Below, piece by piece: positions 1 to 11,972 of a DNA stretch of 64,000 nt. The stretch lies in NCBI GenBank assembly GCA_022496805.1, contig CM040101.1:4280501-4344500 (forward strand), read 5' to 3'. The position numbers and the translations under genes were made by a program. Position 1 is the stretch's first letter. Every line of letters starts with the position of its first letter. The DNA comes from Pohlia nutans (taxonomy: Eukaryota; Streptophyta; Bryopsida; Bryales; Mniaceae). The notes beneath the pieces were generated by a model. The model was not told the origin of the DNA. It did not search any database and saw nothing but the letters and a program-made list of their open reading frames with translations.

Positions 1-367
1 ACTTGGAGTCTCAAACCCTTTTCACACTTGTCGATCTCCTTAGCAACAGTGTGATAGCGAGAGCACAAAGTGAGAGGTTTGAATTGCGTACGACCGTTTC
101 CTAGGTTTTCGTGAGAGAACAAAGCATGTGATGTTAGAGAAAGTGCTATCGAAGAGGTTGGTGTTGGTGTACTTTTTTCATTAGAAGATTCATAATTTTT
201 CAGTTTTGGGCTTGTTTCCTGTCCCTAGGTTTTGGTGAGAGAACAAAGCATGTGATATTAGAGAAAATGCTATTAAAGAGGTCGGTGTACGTGCGTTTTT
301 TTCCACTAGAAGATTCATATTTGTTCAGTTCTGAAATGAATGGTTTGTTGTGTGTATTTCAATGCAG
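1..367 (+). repeat. Intron end with a 108-bp direct duplication
   Basis: This is presumed intron sequence before the exon starting at 368. Two copies of a roughly 108-bp unit lie at about 98-205 and 222-330. Both begin near CCTAGGTTTT, share GAGAGAACAAAGCATGTGAT, and end in a TTCAGTT tract. Each copy therefore carries its own polypyrimidine/CAG-like stretch, so spare 3' splice sites sit upstream of the used TGCAG at 363-367. The copies are only moderately diverged. Confidence 0.7.
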
Positions 368-523
368 GTTACAGCAACTCCCTCGACTGTGATAGTATTG
401 ATAGGAGACGACATTCCTCCTTCCGTTGCCTGGGGTATCCCGCAAGGAATTCCTGCAGTGGCTTCTTCCTTGCCTCAAGCTGCACTGCAACCAACTCTCG
501 ATGGAAAACGGGCTCCCAAATAA
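368..523 (+). CDS. Last exon of an unrecognised gene (5' part outside the window)
   Basis: An open frame of 51 codons runs from a TGCAG acceptor to a TAA at 521-523, exactly in phase with the splice site. The peptide begins VTATPSTVIVLIGDD, continues through PPSVAWGIPQGIPAV and ends in GKRAPK. It is rich in Pro, Ala and Val, with no motif I recognise. The frame, the acceptor and the protein-like composition support a real C-terminal exon. Other frames over the same stretch start with internal ATGs and lack such support. Function unknown. Confidence 0.5.
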   Translation, partial: VTATPSTVIVLIGDDIPPSVAWGIPQGIPAVASSLPQAALQPTLDGKRAPK

Positions 524-1609
524 CAAAACAAATTGTGGTGTGGAGAAGGTACTACTGCATCAATTGATAAGTTTCCTGGGAGAGTTTTCATTGGAACTAT
601 GTGGCCAATTTCAGTCCTGGTGATATATGTAGTTGTTAGTTATTGCTAGGTTCTCAAGCTTGGATACTGTATTAGTATTATTATTATTGCTGGAAAGGAA
701 AAGTATGATGCACATTGTCAGGTTTTGTGATGTGTTTGGATATTTATACCTTGAAAGTTTTACATGGAAGTATATAGGATAGCCATCCCTACAACTATGA
801 TTATGGTGCCCATAGTGCATATTAAAAATAAAAAATAAAAAGAATAAAAAAACCTTTTCGAAAAAAATTCGCCACAATCTCAAAAACCAAGTTAACTCTT
901 ACTTTTATTCAACATGGTGTTACTTTCGCAAGCGCATGTAATCTGCCTTTTGCAAAGAGTGTTTAATTTCGTTGTTCCTATTATTGTTCATAATTGATTT
1001 TGGTGCGTAGTTATAGGAACATGGGGTTTCATTGTTAATTCCTATTGTATAGTTCCTGCTACAGAGATATCCACTCTATACGATCACATGTTTGAATCAT
1101 ATGTATGCTGTTCACTGAACTTTTTCATATTTACTGTATTATTGAAAAAGCTCAACAATTCGTTGTGAATATGGTGAAAATCACGATTTGTTTGTTGTTG
1201 TTTGCGTGATTTATTGTAATGTATGTGCACCCATACTTGCCACTTTAACATTTTTAGGCCGTAGACTTTGTACCCCTACTAAAGTTTCCAAGATTTTCTC
1301 CGATGCTCTTGGATGCTCTTTGTTTTCACATCTTATGTTTGTCCTACTTGCATGCCTCCTAAATTCCCTCATAATGGCAAAGTGTCATCTTTCACTCCAT
1401 GTTCCAAGGAAAGTTATTGTATTAGTAAAAAGCAAACGAAGGAGTAGGTGGTGGATTATACTATTGCTTAATCCCTAAATGTCCAACCGACCAGAAAGTG
1501 GAGGATGTACAAAATCGAACAGAGCTTTCTCATTGACTTTTTGCAGCATGGATTTTTTCTTGTATATTCTATTAGAAGTTAGCTGCATGCATGTGTGATT
1601 TAGAAGTTA
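524..1609. other. Gene-free stretch
   Basis: I see no coding sequence. It would include the 3' UTR of the gene ending at 523. At 1468-1484 there is a degenerate TTAATCCCTAAATGTCC, resembling one terminus of the TTAA-type MITEs described below; I could not find its partner. Confidence 0.5.
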
Positions 1610-2109
1610 GGGCCGCTTTACTCTTAAAGGCTGGGCCAATTCGTTGTGTAAGAGGCCTGAAATCCTCACTTGTGATTGGTCAAAAGGCTAAAATTGGCCC
1701 CAACCCCTTTACACCTAAAGCCCGGGCCGATTTGTTGATATGAATTTGTTACTTAAAAAACGCATGGTCCGACATGGCCGAGCTCGTTGAATTGGGTGCA
1801 CCCAAAATGGAGGGCCAATGTCAAATTTCAATAAAAAAAGCTTTTTTTTATATAAAAGATGATTTTCTTCAGTGAACTAAATCCGTCGGATTATGTGGAA
1901 ATCAAAACGGCTCTTTTGAAAAGAGAGAGAGGAGCTGAAATTTGCTACATTTATTGAATCGGCTTGGCTTCTTGGCCCCGAGGCCTTTACATATGGGAGA
2001 ATTGGCCCCCATTATAATCTTATTATAATGGATAGTTGAGGTTGGCCTCTAACCCAAAAGCGGCTAAATTTTCATGCAATCGGCCCGGCCTCTAGGTGTT
2101 AAGCGGCCC
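1610..2109. mobile_element. PIF/Harbinger-like (Tourist-type) MITE, 500 bp
   Basis: The element starts GGGCCGCTTTAC and ends with GCGGCCC. The inverted ends match over about 35 bp with some mismatches. It is flanked on both sides by TTA (1607-1609 and 2110-2112). GGGCC-starting ends with a 3-bp TTA/TWA duplication are typical of PIF/Harbinger MITEs. The interior is non-coding and has several GGCC-rich sub-repeats. Confidence 0.75.
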
Positions 2110-2785
2110 TTAATATCATAGCCCATATGCTAATTTCCCTCAATGCTATGATATGTAGGGTTCTCCAACAAGCCCACCAAACCATATGGTTCTTATGCAC
2201 ATTTCACGTGAGCTTGCAACATCTCCACCGTAGGGACTCCTGTTTTCACACTATCTTTTAGTGGTTTCAGCCGGTAGGACATTCTTTTTCATTCTATTTG
2301 TTGCTTCATACACTATTAATAATTTATTAATTATCTACCTTTTGTGCTACTTCAAACATCAATTATGCATGGATTTAGTTTACCTATTGATGAACGCCAT
2401 TTACTAGCTTTGAATAGTGACTTCTCACAATCAATATTCTCTAATAAAAAAGCTACATGAAGGTGATCCGAAGGGACACATCTAACAGAACACTAATAGC
2501 AAGTGCGTCGTTTTTTTCACTTCTTATAATTGAAAATGGAATGAAATTGCGCTAGGCAGTTGGATGTGTCAGTGCTTGTTAGTGGTTTTGGTCACAAGAT
2601 GATAGAAATATTTACATATTCAGCCATTGTTTTCTCCTTTTGTGGGAATGAAAAACGATAAGTATAATGCTACTAGTGAAAATATTTGCTCATTTACGCT
2701 ACAGTATCATACACCTACAAATGCCACGTTACATCAAATTACAGATGGCACTAAATAGAATGAAGCTCGAGTGTACCAACAATTG
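2110..2785. other. Gene-free stretch
   Basis: AT-rich, no coding sequence or clear repeat structure seen. Confidence 0.5.
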
Positions 2786-2789
2786 TTAA

Positions 2790-3328
2790 CCCCTAAACGT
2801 CCAGGCATCCAATTTCTGGACGTTTGTTGGTCAAACCCAATTTTGATCTTGAAGATGACTTTTGTTGCTAATACACCCAACTAAGAAAATGAAGTTTATT
2901 AAGTCTAGTTTGTATTCCACTTTTCAAATCTTAAAAATTCCAATTATTGAGTATTTTATTGCTTGTGCAAGCTTTGTAGCTCAAGGTTTGAATTACACTA
3001 CATAGGATGTTCACCTTTCGAATTTCAAAATTTAAATAAAAAATTTCTATGGAAAACATATCATGTGATTCTTTATTGTAATTTGTACCTGCTCCCAAAA
3101 ACAAATTAAAATTTTAAAGCTTTTTTGTAATAAAAATTATTTTTTGAAGTATTTGACTTAAAAATTTGTTAAAAAGGCCGCATTAAATCAAAAAAATCTG
3201 AAAATTTCAAGACTGATAGGAAACATTCAATTCCATGCATGAAAAATATTACAAAATATATTTTGATAAATCTTGAAGGCTAAATTGTGTAGTTTGATTT
3301 TCCTACAAAGGAGTGGTACGTTTAAGGG
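2790..3328. mobile_element. piggyBac-like MITE, TTAA-flanked, 539 bp
   Basis: TTAA at 2786-2789 precedes CCCCTAAACGTCC. The other end reads GGTACGTTTAAGGG followed by TTAA at 3329-3332. The inverted ends agree at most of about 14 positions, and the left end has an additional local repeat of the GGACGTTT motif. No coding capacity. TTAA duplication plus CCC-starting ends is the piggyBac signature; the assignment rests only on the termini. Confidence 0.7.
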
Positions 3329-3420
3329 TTAAACACAATTTCCACTTTGCACCAGGGGCTGCAGTCCCATTGTCAACATCCGCACAAATTCAAATGTCAG
3401 CCAACAACTCATTCCAGTCA

Positions 3421-3664
3421 CATAACATTCTTTAGCAGCCCCATTGTTCACCCTTGGGAATCAACACCGCAAGCCAAAATCATTGCAGGAATTGTAATCT
3501 TTTAGAGAATAAAAGCCATCTCTAATAAATGATGGCTTGGTAGCTCAACAAACTTTTATTTTTTAATAGTTTCTACATGTTCCACATCATGAATTCCCTG
3601 TTCATATGTTGATTCTCTGCACAAGTAAATGGGTGTGTTGCAGTACTAACTAAAGAATGTTATG
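3421..3664. mobile_element. MITE with CATAACATTCTTTAGC ends, 244 bp
   Basis: The left end CATAACATTCTTTAGC is inverted at the right end as TAAAGAATGTTATG. A related copy lies at 62727-62942 and shares interior blocks such as CATGTTCCACATCAT and GTTGATTCT. Lone ends of the same type occur near 12121 and 62684. Superfamily not determined, because the target duplication is unclear. Confidence 0.7.
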
Positions 3665-4790
3665 CATGCCCATTCTCACTTGCACATGCAACATATTGAC
3701 TTACTAACAGGAAGAGCCCCGGTGGACTACAATATCCATGGTATGATTTGAGCAAATTTTACATCATCTTTATATACACAAAATTTTGTACCAAGTGAAT
3801 GTCTCCTACGGCCTCAACAAGTGAAAGATCGCCTTCCCGAACCATTCAATTGGCACATTGTTCATAGTGCAAAAACCCATGATTCAGAAGTGAAATGATA
3901 AACCAAGGTCTTTGAATTTTTTTTCACTTTATGTCACATGATAGGATGTTTGCTTGCTCCATTTGGCAAAAAATAAAATGCAAGATATTGAGCCTCAAAA
4001 TCTTAAAATATTTTAGACTTCCACTCTTGTGGAAGGAGATTTTAATCCTCAATATCTTATAATTTTCTTAACCAAATGAAACAAGAAAAAATACTCCATC
4101 TTGTAACGCATCTTGAAAGGATTTCAAAGAGCTAACAACTCATCTTCTAAAGTGGTGTGTGCACTATAAACATTTGAAAATCGCTTTCATCTAGTTAGAA
4201 ATAATAATAAATAAAATAACAAATCAATATGTAAATAAACAAATAAACCAAAATAGTCAGGTATTATGAGAGAGAGTATATAACAAACAAAAAAAGTAGA
4301 ATTTAAGGTGTAATCACTTGTATTATTTTGCTATCACCCATTGTATGTAAAACGTGTCTTGTATCATAACTTTGAAATAACTTTTTCCACAAATACATTC
4401 CATACCGCTATATGTTTTTAGCTCCAAACACACCTTTCTATTTAAGGGTAAAATCTAGAGTACTTTTCCTGAACATAGCTTGAACATTCCCTCTTTTCTC
4501 TACTTTGTAGATATCTCTAATGAAAGCAACAATTATTGTAGGATACTATGGAAAGATACACATGAAATTATTTAGAAAAAAACGGGGAATGTGGGGCATT
4601 TTTTGTTGTCAGATACACTAGGTGGAAGGAGGTTTGACAAAAAACATTTCTGAAAATGAATGCCAAAATTTGTGGAAAATTAATTTTTCAATTGTTTTGT
4701 TTTATTAACGGTGAAAAAATAAAATCTTGAAGCTCATTTGCAAAGATTCTACTTTCCAAATTTTGATTTTTTTTTAAAAGAATTTAAACA
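3665..4790. other. Gene-free stretch
   Basis: AT-rich, no coding sequence seen, only homopolymer-rich tracts. Confidence 0.5.
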
Positions 4791-4794
4791 TCCG

Positions 4795-5159
4795 GCATAG
4801 TGGTGCCTTCCCTCAATCCCCACTAATGACGGTCAACTCAGCCGGGCATCTTACGCCACGGTCCGGGTATCGTCCGGGTATCGCAAGCCGAGGTCCCGGT
4901 GTGCTGAGAAGTGCCTAGTCAATTCTCCCGGCGGGGAGCTCCTCGAACTGAACGTCATTTTATATTTTTATTTTATTATTAATTAATTAATTAATTTCCG
5001 CTGGTGGGTTTTGTTTCAAGAGGAATTCGTGATTTCGAAAACCGAACTTCTCTGAAGATCAGTTACAAATGTGATGTTCATCGGAGGAATCTGTCTTTCT
5101 TGCAGTGAGTAAGTTGTTTGTTTGCTGGGGATTGAGCGTTTGGTGTTGCTGCGAGGAGG
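4795..5159 (+). promoter_or_regulatory. Upstream region of the adenylate kinase gene
   Basis: An island of higher GC (about 4795-4950) stands out from its AT-rich surroundings directly upstream of the adenylate kinase start. It contains a tandem GTCCGGGTATC (4861 and 4872). It is followed by a TTAATTAATTAATTAATT tract (about 4979-4996) and the presumed 5' leader. Promoter role is inferred from position only. Confidence 0.35.
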
Positions 5160-8100
5160 ATGACGACCGCCCTCGTAGCCTGCGCGCCTGTGTCGCCTGT
5201 GGCTACTCGTCACCAGGCTTCGTCTTCTTCGTGTACACCTGTTTCTTCGTCTTCCACCACTTCTTCTTCTTTTGCTTCGTTCAAAAGAGTTGCGGCGTCG
5301 CAATTCGTTGCGCAGTCACTTCAGTTCCATGGCCGGCGCGACTCGATTCCGTGGTTCGGGGAAGCGTTGATCGTCGATGAGAGCAGGAAATCGCCCATTG
5401 CAAAGGTACGAAAGAATCCTGCCCCTTCCTTTTCGCAATTGGATTCTTTCTTAAACAGCATTGTCATAATGAATTTTGTGAGCGACAATGTTAATTCCGA
5501 TGACGAGTTAGGGTAATTTAGGGTTTATGAAGTCTCCCCGAATTGAACAAATCAGCTACCGTAGTCAGTCTTCAGGATCGGCAGAAAAACACAGAATTAT
5601 AAAAGAGAGCCCAAATCTTTAGGAAATCCTTTTTTCAAACAAATTCTGTTGTGCATGGTGAATAAGAGAATCTTGAAGAATATTCACAGAATTTGGCATT
5701 TGTTGAGTAGCAATTTTTCTATTTTTAAAATTTCTTCTGCATAATATGCCGACCGCGACAGCCGGGTACGGTATCCTGAGGGTCGTTTCACATGCTGCTC
5801 TCGGACGATGACATGGATTGGCAAAGGTTAGGCTCTCAGCTTCCTTTGACAACCTTAAACACAACCACACTGTAACTTTTGAGCTCCCATTTGATTGGTT
5901 CTATGTACACATCAACCTTGCATCTGGGCACTCTTGGCCGGAAGTCGAACTTCAGAAAAAGTGATCCACCTCATCTCCCAACCTGCAATGTCATTTACAG
6001 AAAAATCGGCCGTGTGTGGTAGACCATTTTTGTCCGTGGGCAATGATAGTTAAGCTCGCATTGTTCCAACACATCCATTTGAAAGGGCCTTATTGTAACT
6101 GAATGTAGATTTTAGATATTCTTTGTCAATACCCGCAGAACTCTGAATTCTACTACTTACTCTCTCAAATGGATTGACCTTCTTTCCATAGAACATACAC
6201 TGGGTGTTTGTCTCCTGAATTGCAGCCAACTGAATGAATAAATTCCATTTCAAGTATGTGATGGCAAGATTGTTGTGGTACTTTCGCATTTGCAGTGCTC
6301 GCCGGTACGAACAGCTCAGGGTGGAGAGGCTCCGTTGAGGATCATGATCTCGGGCGCTCCAGCATCTGGAAAAGGCACGCAGTGTGAACTGATTGTGGAA
6401 CAGGTATACTTGCCTTGTTACCACTCAAATTGCCTGGATTTCAATTATTACTATCAGTTTGAATTTATTTTTATTCGATCTTATTGGAAAATGAAAGAGG
6501 ATTTCAATGCAGCGCTTTAGTAATGTATCATTTGGACACCATGTGCTGAACATAGTCTAGAAATTGACAGTAGACTTGATGACAGTATATGTTCATAACG
6601 AATGTTTTCACTCTAGGCAAGATGCAGCGAGGTTTTTGAAGTGACGCAATTATAGACAATGGCTTAACCGGAAGGGTTTACAGAAATTTCTATGGGAATG
6701 GGCTCTTCCTGAGATGAAGCATCAGTGGTCTGGTTGTTGATGTGGCAGTACAATTTGGCCCATGTAGCAACAGGCGATCTCTTGAGGGCTGAAGCGGCAG
6801 CTGGGACTGAGGCAGGGAAACTGGCACAAGAGTACATGCAGAAAGGACAGCTCGTTCCAAGTGACATTGTCGTCACGGTACAAGATTCTTTCTATCAATC
6901 AGCTCTAATTTCTGAGCCCTGCAAGTTAACCAGGGCTTTCAGTTTATGTTGAATTATGTCAGCAATGTTGTTTCCATGTGAAGCTGTTGTCAACACTTTG
7001 AAGGAGCTGGAGCCAGACTTTGTAATCACCAGGCTGCTTTTGGACAACTCGAAGATGTTGTTCTTGTTTGCTACGTGTATCTGCTATGAGTGGATAATCA
7101 TGTATAGATTGAGTTTCGACATATCATTGAATTAATTGTGCAGATGGTGAAGAACAAGCTTTACGAGGCACCAAATGGATGGCTCTTGGACGGCTACCCA
7201 CGTAGCTTGTCTCAAGCAGAGGCCCTGGAAGCTTTGGACATTCACCCGCAGATGTTCATCCTGCTGGAGGCAAGTGCTATCAACGGAAAGCAGACTTGAA
7301 TGATACTTCCTCTGTCCGGAAATAATTGTCCTAGTTTTTGGCATTTTTTTTTTTTTTTGCAACATTTATCCTATGTTTTATACTTCAAACGTAAGCCCTG
7401 TCCACTTCAAACGGGGTGGACAATGAGAGTGACACAAAAACTACATACCACTATTAAAGATCGACCATTTTTCGAGACGACTTTTTTTGGCAAAAGAAAG
7501 CGTTACGTTAAAACACGCCAAAAACTAGGACAGTTATTTCCAAACACGTTAGTAGTGTTCTTCTCTTCAGTTGTTGTCTCATCACGAGTGTTGCTCTGAT
7601 TCTGTTTGCTTCCACTTGTCGTTTGCTTTGGTTTGCAATGAATCTTGAGCCCTTTGGATTTTTCCTTTTCAAACTCATCTTCTCTTTCATTTGCTAATTA
7701 AGTGTTGAAGGATCTTGCACAATTGCCCTATTAACAAGAGTGTTTGTTGCTTTGTACAGGTGCCTGATGAGATTTTGGTGCAGAGAGTAGTAGGAAGGAG
7801 GCTTGACCCCGTTACAGGGAAAATTTATCACCTGATGTATTCTCCTCCAGAAACACCAGAAATTGCTGCACGCCTCACACAACGAGATGATGATACAGAA
7901 GAGAAGGTGAACTGATTGAGCTTATTCATTTAATATTCACTAACACGGGTACTCTCACCCGTGTGGATTTTCTACTAATGTTTTGTGAGTGCTATTTGCC
8001 AAAACTGACCGAATTATTTCTGATTTCTTTCAAACAGCTTGCCGTTTAACCCTTAAAGGACATGGCTTTCCTGATTCCCACATCCAAAATCTCTTTTAAA

Positions 8101-8688
8101 CTCCATTTTAAGCATAATTCTCTTTTTAATTTACTTTGGTTCTATTCTAAAGAAGTATAGATGCCTCAAATATGTTCGTTTTGGCATTTAAAAACCCCAT
8201 TTGATTTAACAAAATAGAAGTTATGAGCAAGATTCTCCCAAAAAAAAAGTATGTCCTTTAAGGGTTAAGCTCAATGACTGAAGATATCAGTGTGAGCTTT
8301 TCTTTGCAGGTGAAACTTCGGCTGCAGACACATGCTTCCAACGTGCAGTCTGTGCTTGACATTTACAAGCCCGTGATGAAAATTGTAAGCTTCTAACCGC
8401 TCGTTTGTAGCACTTTCTGCTGGTTTTTGGTTGAGCTTTCGGCAGTAGTATAAGTCAGTTGGATGTTACACGAGTAGCATCAGCTGGAATCATTCTTTTG
8501 ACAATCTCCATGGTTGATCAGCGTATTAGTTACATAGTTACAGACTATTTAATTGGAGTTTTTTTTTCTTACAGGTGGATGGGAACCGCCCAAAAGACCT
8601 AGTGTTTGCTGACATCAAGAACCTGATAATGGAGCTTCAAGGAGAGCCAGAGAAGGTCGGTGCACAAGTCGTCTCTGGAGGCCTTTGA
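5160..8688 (+). CDS. AMK2: Adenylate kinase, chloroplast type (AMK2-like), 7 exons
   Basis: Catalyses ATP + AMP = 2 ADP, probably in the plastid stroma. Exons: 5160-5405, 6296-6403, 6749-6877, 7144-7269, 7760-7906, 8310-8384, 8575-8688. All lie in phase 0 and give 314 aa. Exon 1 encodes a Ser/Thr-rich, acid-poor N-terminus of about 80 residues, consistent with a transit peptide. Visible signatures: P-loop GAPASGKGTQ (residues 102-111), the AMP-binding stretch ATGDLLRAE, the DGYPRS motif (177-182), and the LID segment GRRLDPVTGKIYH followed by YSPPE. The family's usual order is complete. Introns 4 and 5 each hold a MITE. Intron 4 appears to use a GC donor (7270-7271). The start is the first ATG of the open frame. 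The last exon could be extended or shortened by alternative splicing near 8655, but the stop at 8686-8688 fits well. Confidence 0.9.
7306..7552. mobile_element. Stowaway/mariner-like MITE in intron 4 of the adenylate kinase gene
   Basis: The left end reads CTTCCTCTGTCCGGAAATAA and the right end, reverse-complemented, CTAACGTGTTTGGAAATAAC. Both then continue into the shared TGTCCTAGTTTTTGGC. TA dinucleotides flank both sides (7304-7305 and 7553-7554). The CTCTGTCCGGAAATAATTG-type end resembles plant Stowaway elements. No coding capacity; contained wholly within the intron. Confidence 0.75.
8050..8264. mobile_element. piggyBac-like MITE in intron 5 of the adenylate kinase gene, 215 bp
   Basis: TTAA (8046-8049), then CCCTTAAAGGACAT. 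The right end is its perfect 14-bp inverse, ATGTCCTTTAAGGG, followed by TTAA (8265-8268). This is the cleanest short copy in the window. The interior is AT-rich and non-coding, and the splice sites of the host intron are unaffected. Confidence 0.85.
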
Positions 8689-11560
8689 TTGTAGATTTGA
8701 TGTTCCAAGTCAATTTTTGTTTTCTTAGAATCACAATCCCAACTTTGGATGAACCTTTCGAGGTAGGATTGGAGCATCAGTATAATTATTACAAACCCCA
8801 TTTTTTCTTTATTAACTCCTTGTAGGTTAGTATCCTCCCTTGTTTTTGGCCTCTGTCAAGGGAAAGCATAAAGATACCCATTGCATGTGTAGTATTGTCA
8901 AACACAGGATGCAGTACTGAGAGAACCCATAGCAGGTTAATAGCAGGTTATTTCTGAAGGTAAAGCTTTCCAACATTTACGGATGGTATAGTGGATGGCC
9001 CATAAACCAACGCTTTAAACTTTTCACGCAAATCTAGTACTGGTATAGAATTAGAAGCTTTCAATGAACACCTGTTGGAGATATTTTCGGTTTATAGTAC
9101 ACGTCGGTTATTGGGTCATCCACCTTAGTTCAATGTAAACCAATATTCTTGAGGAGTGAAGTTTGTGGTGCAATCATTTGGTGGTGAATAATTTATTTAT
9201 TTTTGATGCCACCTAGACTCTTTTGTGGGTTATAGCTAACACCTATGTGACACATGGCAACTTGAATTTTTTCAAACTAAAAAATAATTATTTTTGTACA
9301 AACTTGCTATACGAGTATAGTATGGTTGGTTTTTTGTGAAGTTCAAAGAGGGCAAAGACTTTAAAGTAACAATTTCACTTAAATGGACGACAATGCAAAG
9401 TGGGTAGTTAGAAAAGGATGCAAATAGGGGATGCAACAACTTCCAATGTCAAAGCTCTCTAATTTCATAGCGAACAATGAAAGCAATGCTTGATTTTTCA
9501 TTGGATCAAAACCTTTGTTATATAATTTATTGATCATTTTGGGCATTGCTTTAACTTTTCATGGATGGTTTTGGTTGCAAAAAAAAGTTGCACTACACAT
9601 TTATTTTTGTCAACCTAGCACATCCCATAACTTAATCTTACACAATAAAAAAAATTACAATTTCTTTACTAAAGTTCTTTAGAAACTTTTCTTCATACTT
9701 TTACTATATTCTTTTTTAATTATATTTCTTTTTATTTGGCCATTTTCTATTTTGTCCATTTAAGTTTGATTACTTTAACGTAACTATGAACTTTGTTTGA
9801 TGAATCTATGGCCTGACATTCATCCCAAATGTAGCATTACACTTCTATTACCATTGAAACGGGTCAACCTCAAGCTCAAGGAGCAACTTGGGGATCTACA
9901 CCATCGATTGAGATTAGGGCTCTGGTCGGGGCGCAGTGCTTGAACCACGGGGATTGGGACCATGGCAACTCAAGTCCATGATACAACAAAAAGCCAGGGC
10001 CGTTGACCTCAATCGAACGGTCTAGAGTCTTGAGTTGCTCTTCAAGAGCAAAGTTGGCTCGAGAGAAGGCTTGCATTACACCCTTTTTCAACGATTTTGA
10101 CATTAGTTTCTGGTTATATTTCAATAGCCCAATTTTGAACAACTTAAGGTAGAAATACAAAAAAATCAGACACCCCCAAGAACTGTGTCATGGGCTAACC
10201 TTAAACCGTGTTGTAGACTGACTTTAAACCATTTTTTGGGAGATTAGTGTCAACCAATTAGCTTCTTGTTTGCTCTATTTTGGGTAGAAGGCCAACAATT
10301 TTTCTCATTTTGAGGGTCATTTTTATACCTTTCATTTCATTTTTTTTGAGGAATTTATTTGTGTATATTATAGTCTACTCCAAAATGAAGCAAAATATGT
10401 AATTTATAATCTTAATTAATGAGATAAGCAATTTTTTTCATTGCTACAAAGTAGGTCGTCAAAAAGTGCTCTTGAGACCATTTTTCGGTTTTTCCTCAAT
10501 TTAGATGACAGGATGGACCTAACATTAGATTTTTAAATTAAAATAATTAAATAAATATTCATTTGATACTCTTTGAAAAAAGATAAACATGATTGGATAA
10601 AACTTCATGGAATTTTGCATAGTCAAAGTTTAGTTGATTTCATTATATGCAAATTTGACCATGCATAATGGGTTGGAAAGTAGATGGATTGTGAAATTTG
10701 CATATCCTGAAGTCAACTAAACTTGCATATAAAGCAAAAAGTGAGCATGGTCAACATGCATCCCTTCTATTTACCACCTTGTCTTAAAGCCTCAAGCAAG
10801 TGCAATAAAGAAATGAACTTCTTCCATACCCTTCTTATTTCCATTCAGGTAGGAGGAAACTCTAATGCTTCAAAGGTGTAAAGAGGAAAAAATCTACAAG
10901 TTAATTCTTCTAGTCACTTCTTGTATCCACATGATATGTGTTTAAAGCTAGGTTTAAAGAGATACATATAGTAGAAAACTCTTTCTAAGTTAAGTAGAGT
11001 TGAACGCATATGAAGATAATGTATAGACCACAAAGTAATAAGACATAACATGATTTAGCCGAGCTGCTACACACCCTTAGAATCCTTAGAGAATCAACAT
11101 CAAAGTGTCAAGAATTGGGAATAATAAGAGAATAGTGAGCATCTCTAACTATTGCCACATCATGTACTACTGACTACATCCAACTACATTTATATGGAGT
11201 CCCCACTATAGCTAATTTATTTGGGGAGGCATGAGGAGGAGGGGTAGGTGTCAAAGAATTGTTTCTATTCATTTTTAGTGTAGTATGACTTACTGCATGT
11301 TTGTTAAGTTTAAAAGTGATTAAATGTTTTGCTATAATAAAGAGCATGACTACAATTCATTGATGCTTGAGCCAAACAATGTGTCAAAAAGCGAAATCAC
11401 AATATTAAAAAACAAAAAAAGGCTCCATACTAGTTTGTACAAAAGACTAATTCCACGACATGACACATCCAAATTACCCCTACTACTCTTTGATATTTGT
11501 TGGCTTTGTCCCCTTTGATTACACATAATTTTGATGGTTACTTTATGTGATAAACCATAA
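8689..11560. other. Gene-free stretch
   Basis: Contains the adenylate kinase 3' UTR, then 2.8 kb of mostly AT-rich sequence. A GC-richer island at about 9860-10080 gives an open frame on the - strand, but it has no recognisable domain and no splice context, so I do not call it a gene. Confidence 0.5.
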
Positions 11561-11969
11561 GAGCATTTCCAAAGGTGGCGCGCTTTATAGACGCGCAACG
11601 ATGCCTTGAATGAGCTTGCCACTACTTGGTTTTGATTTGGAAAGCCCCTCGTCTCATCTAGGCGCGCCATGTGTGGCTCGGCATCACTCTTTGTTTTTCT
11701 CTTTGCTATAGTACCATGCGGCACCATGTTGCCACATTGTCCAAAAGCTGGTAAAAATGAAGCCAAAAAACCTGGAGGCTCTTAATAAAGGATCCGGAAG
11801 ACCTGGAGGGATGTTTGGAGAGGCACGTTAAACATTCGATTTTTCCTGTGCTTGTGCCAATATTTGATGAACCCTAGCTGTTGGCGAGCCACCATTGGAG
11901 TTCAATAATCACGAAGGGATGCGCCATAGCGGTTGAGGGCGTAGATGGCGCGTTCCACTAGACATGTTC
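11561..11969. mobile_element. PIF/Harbinger-like MITE (GAGCAT ends), 409 bp
   Basis: The left end GAGCATTTCCAAAGGTGGCG is partly inverted in the right end, which reverse-complements to GAACATGTCTAGTGGAACGC. TAA flanks both sides (11558-11560 and 11970-11972). The GAGCAT..TCC end and the 3-bp TAA duplication resemble the element at 15571. Interior GC-rich and non-coding. Confidence 0.6.
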
Positions 11970-11972
11970 TAA

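Noticed and set aside
9876..10160. 94-codon - strand frame in a GC-richer island
   Set aside because: No domain, no splice context, and the island has inverted-repeat-like pieces; more likely repeat sequence.
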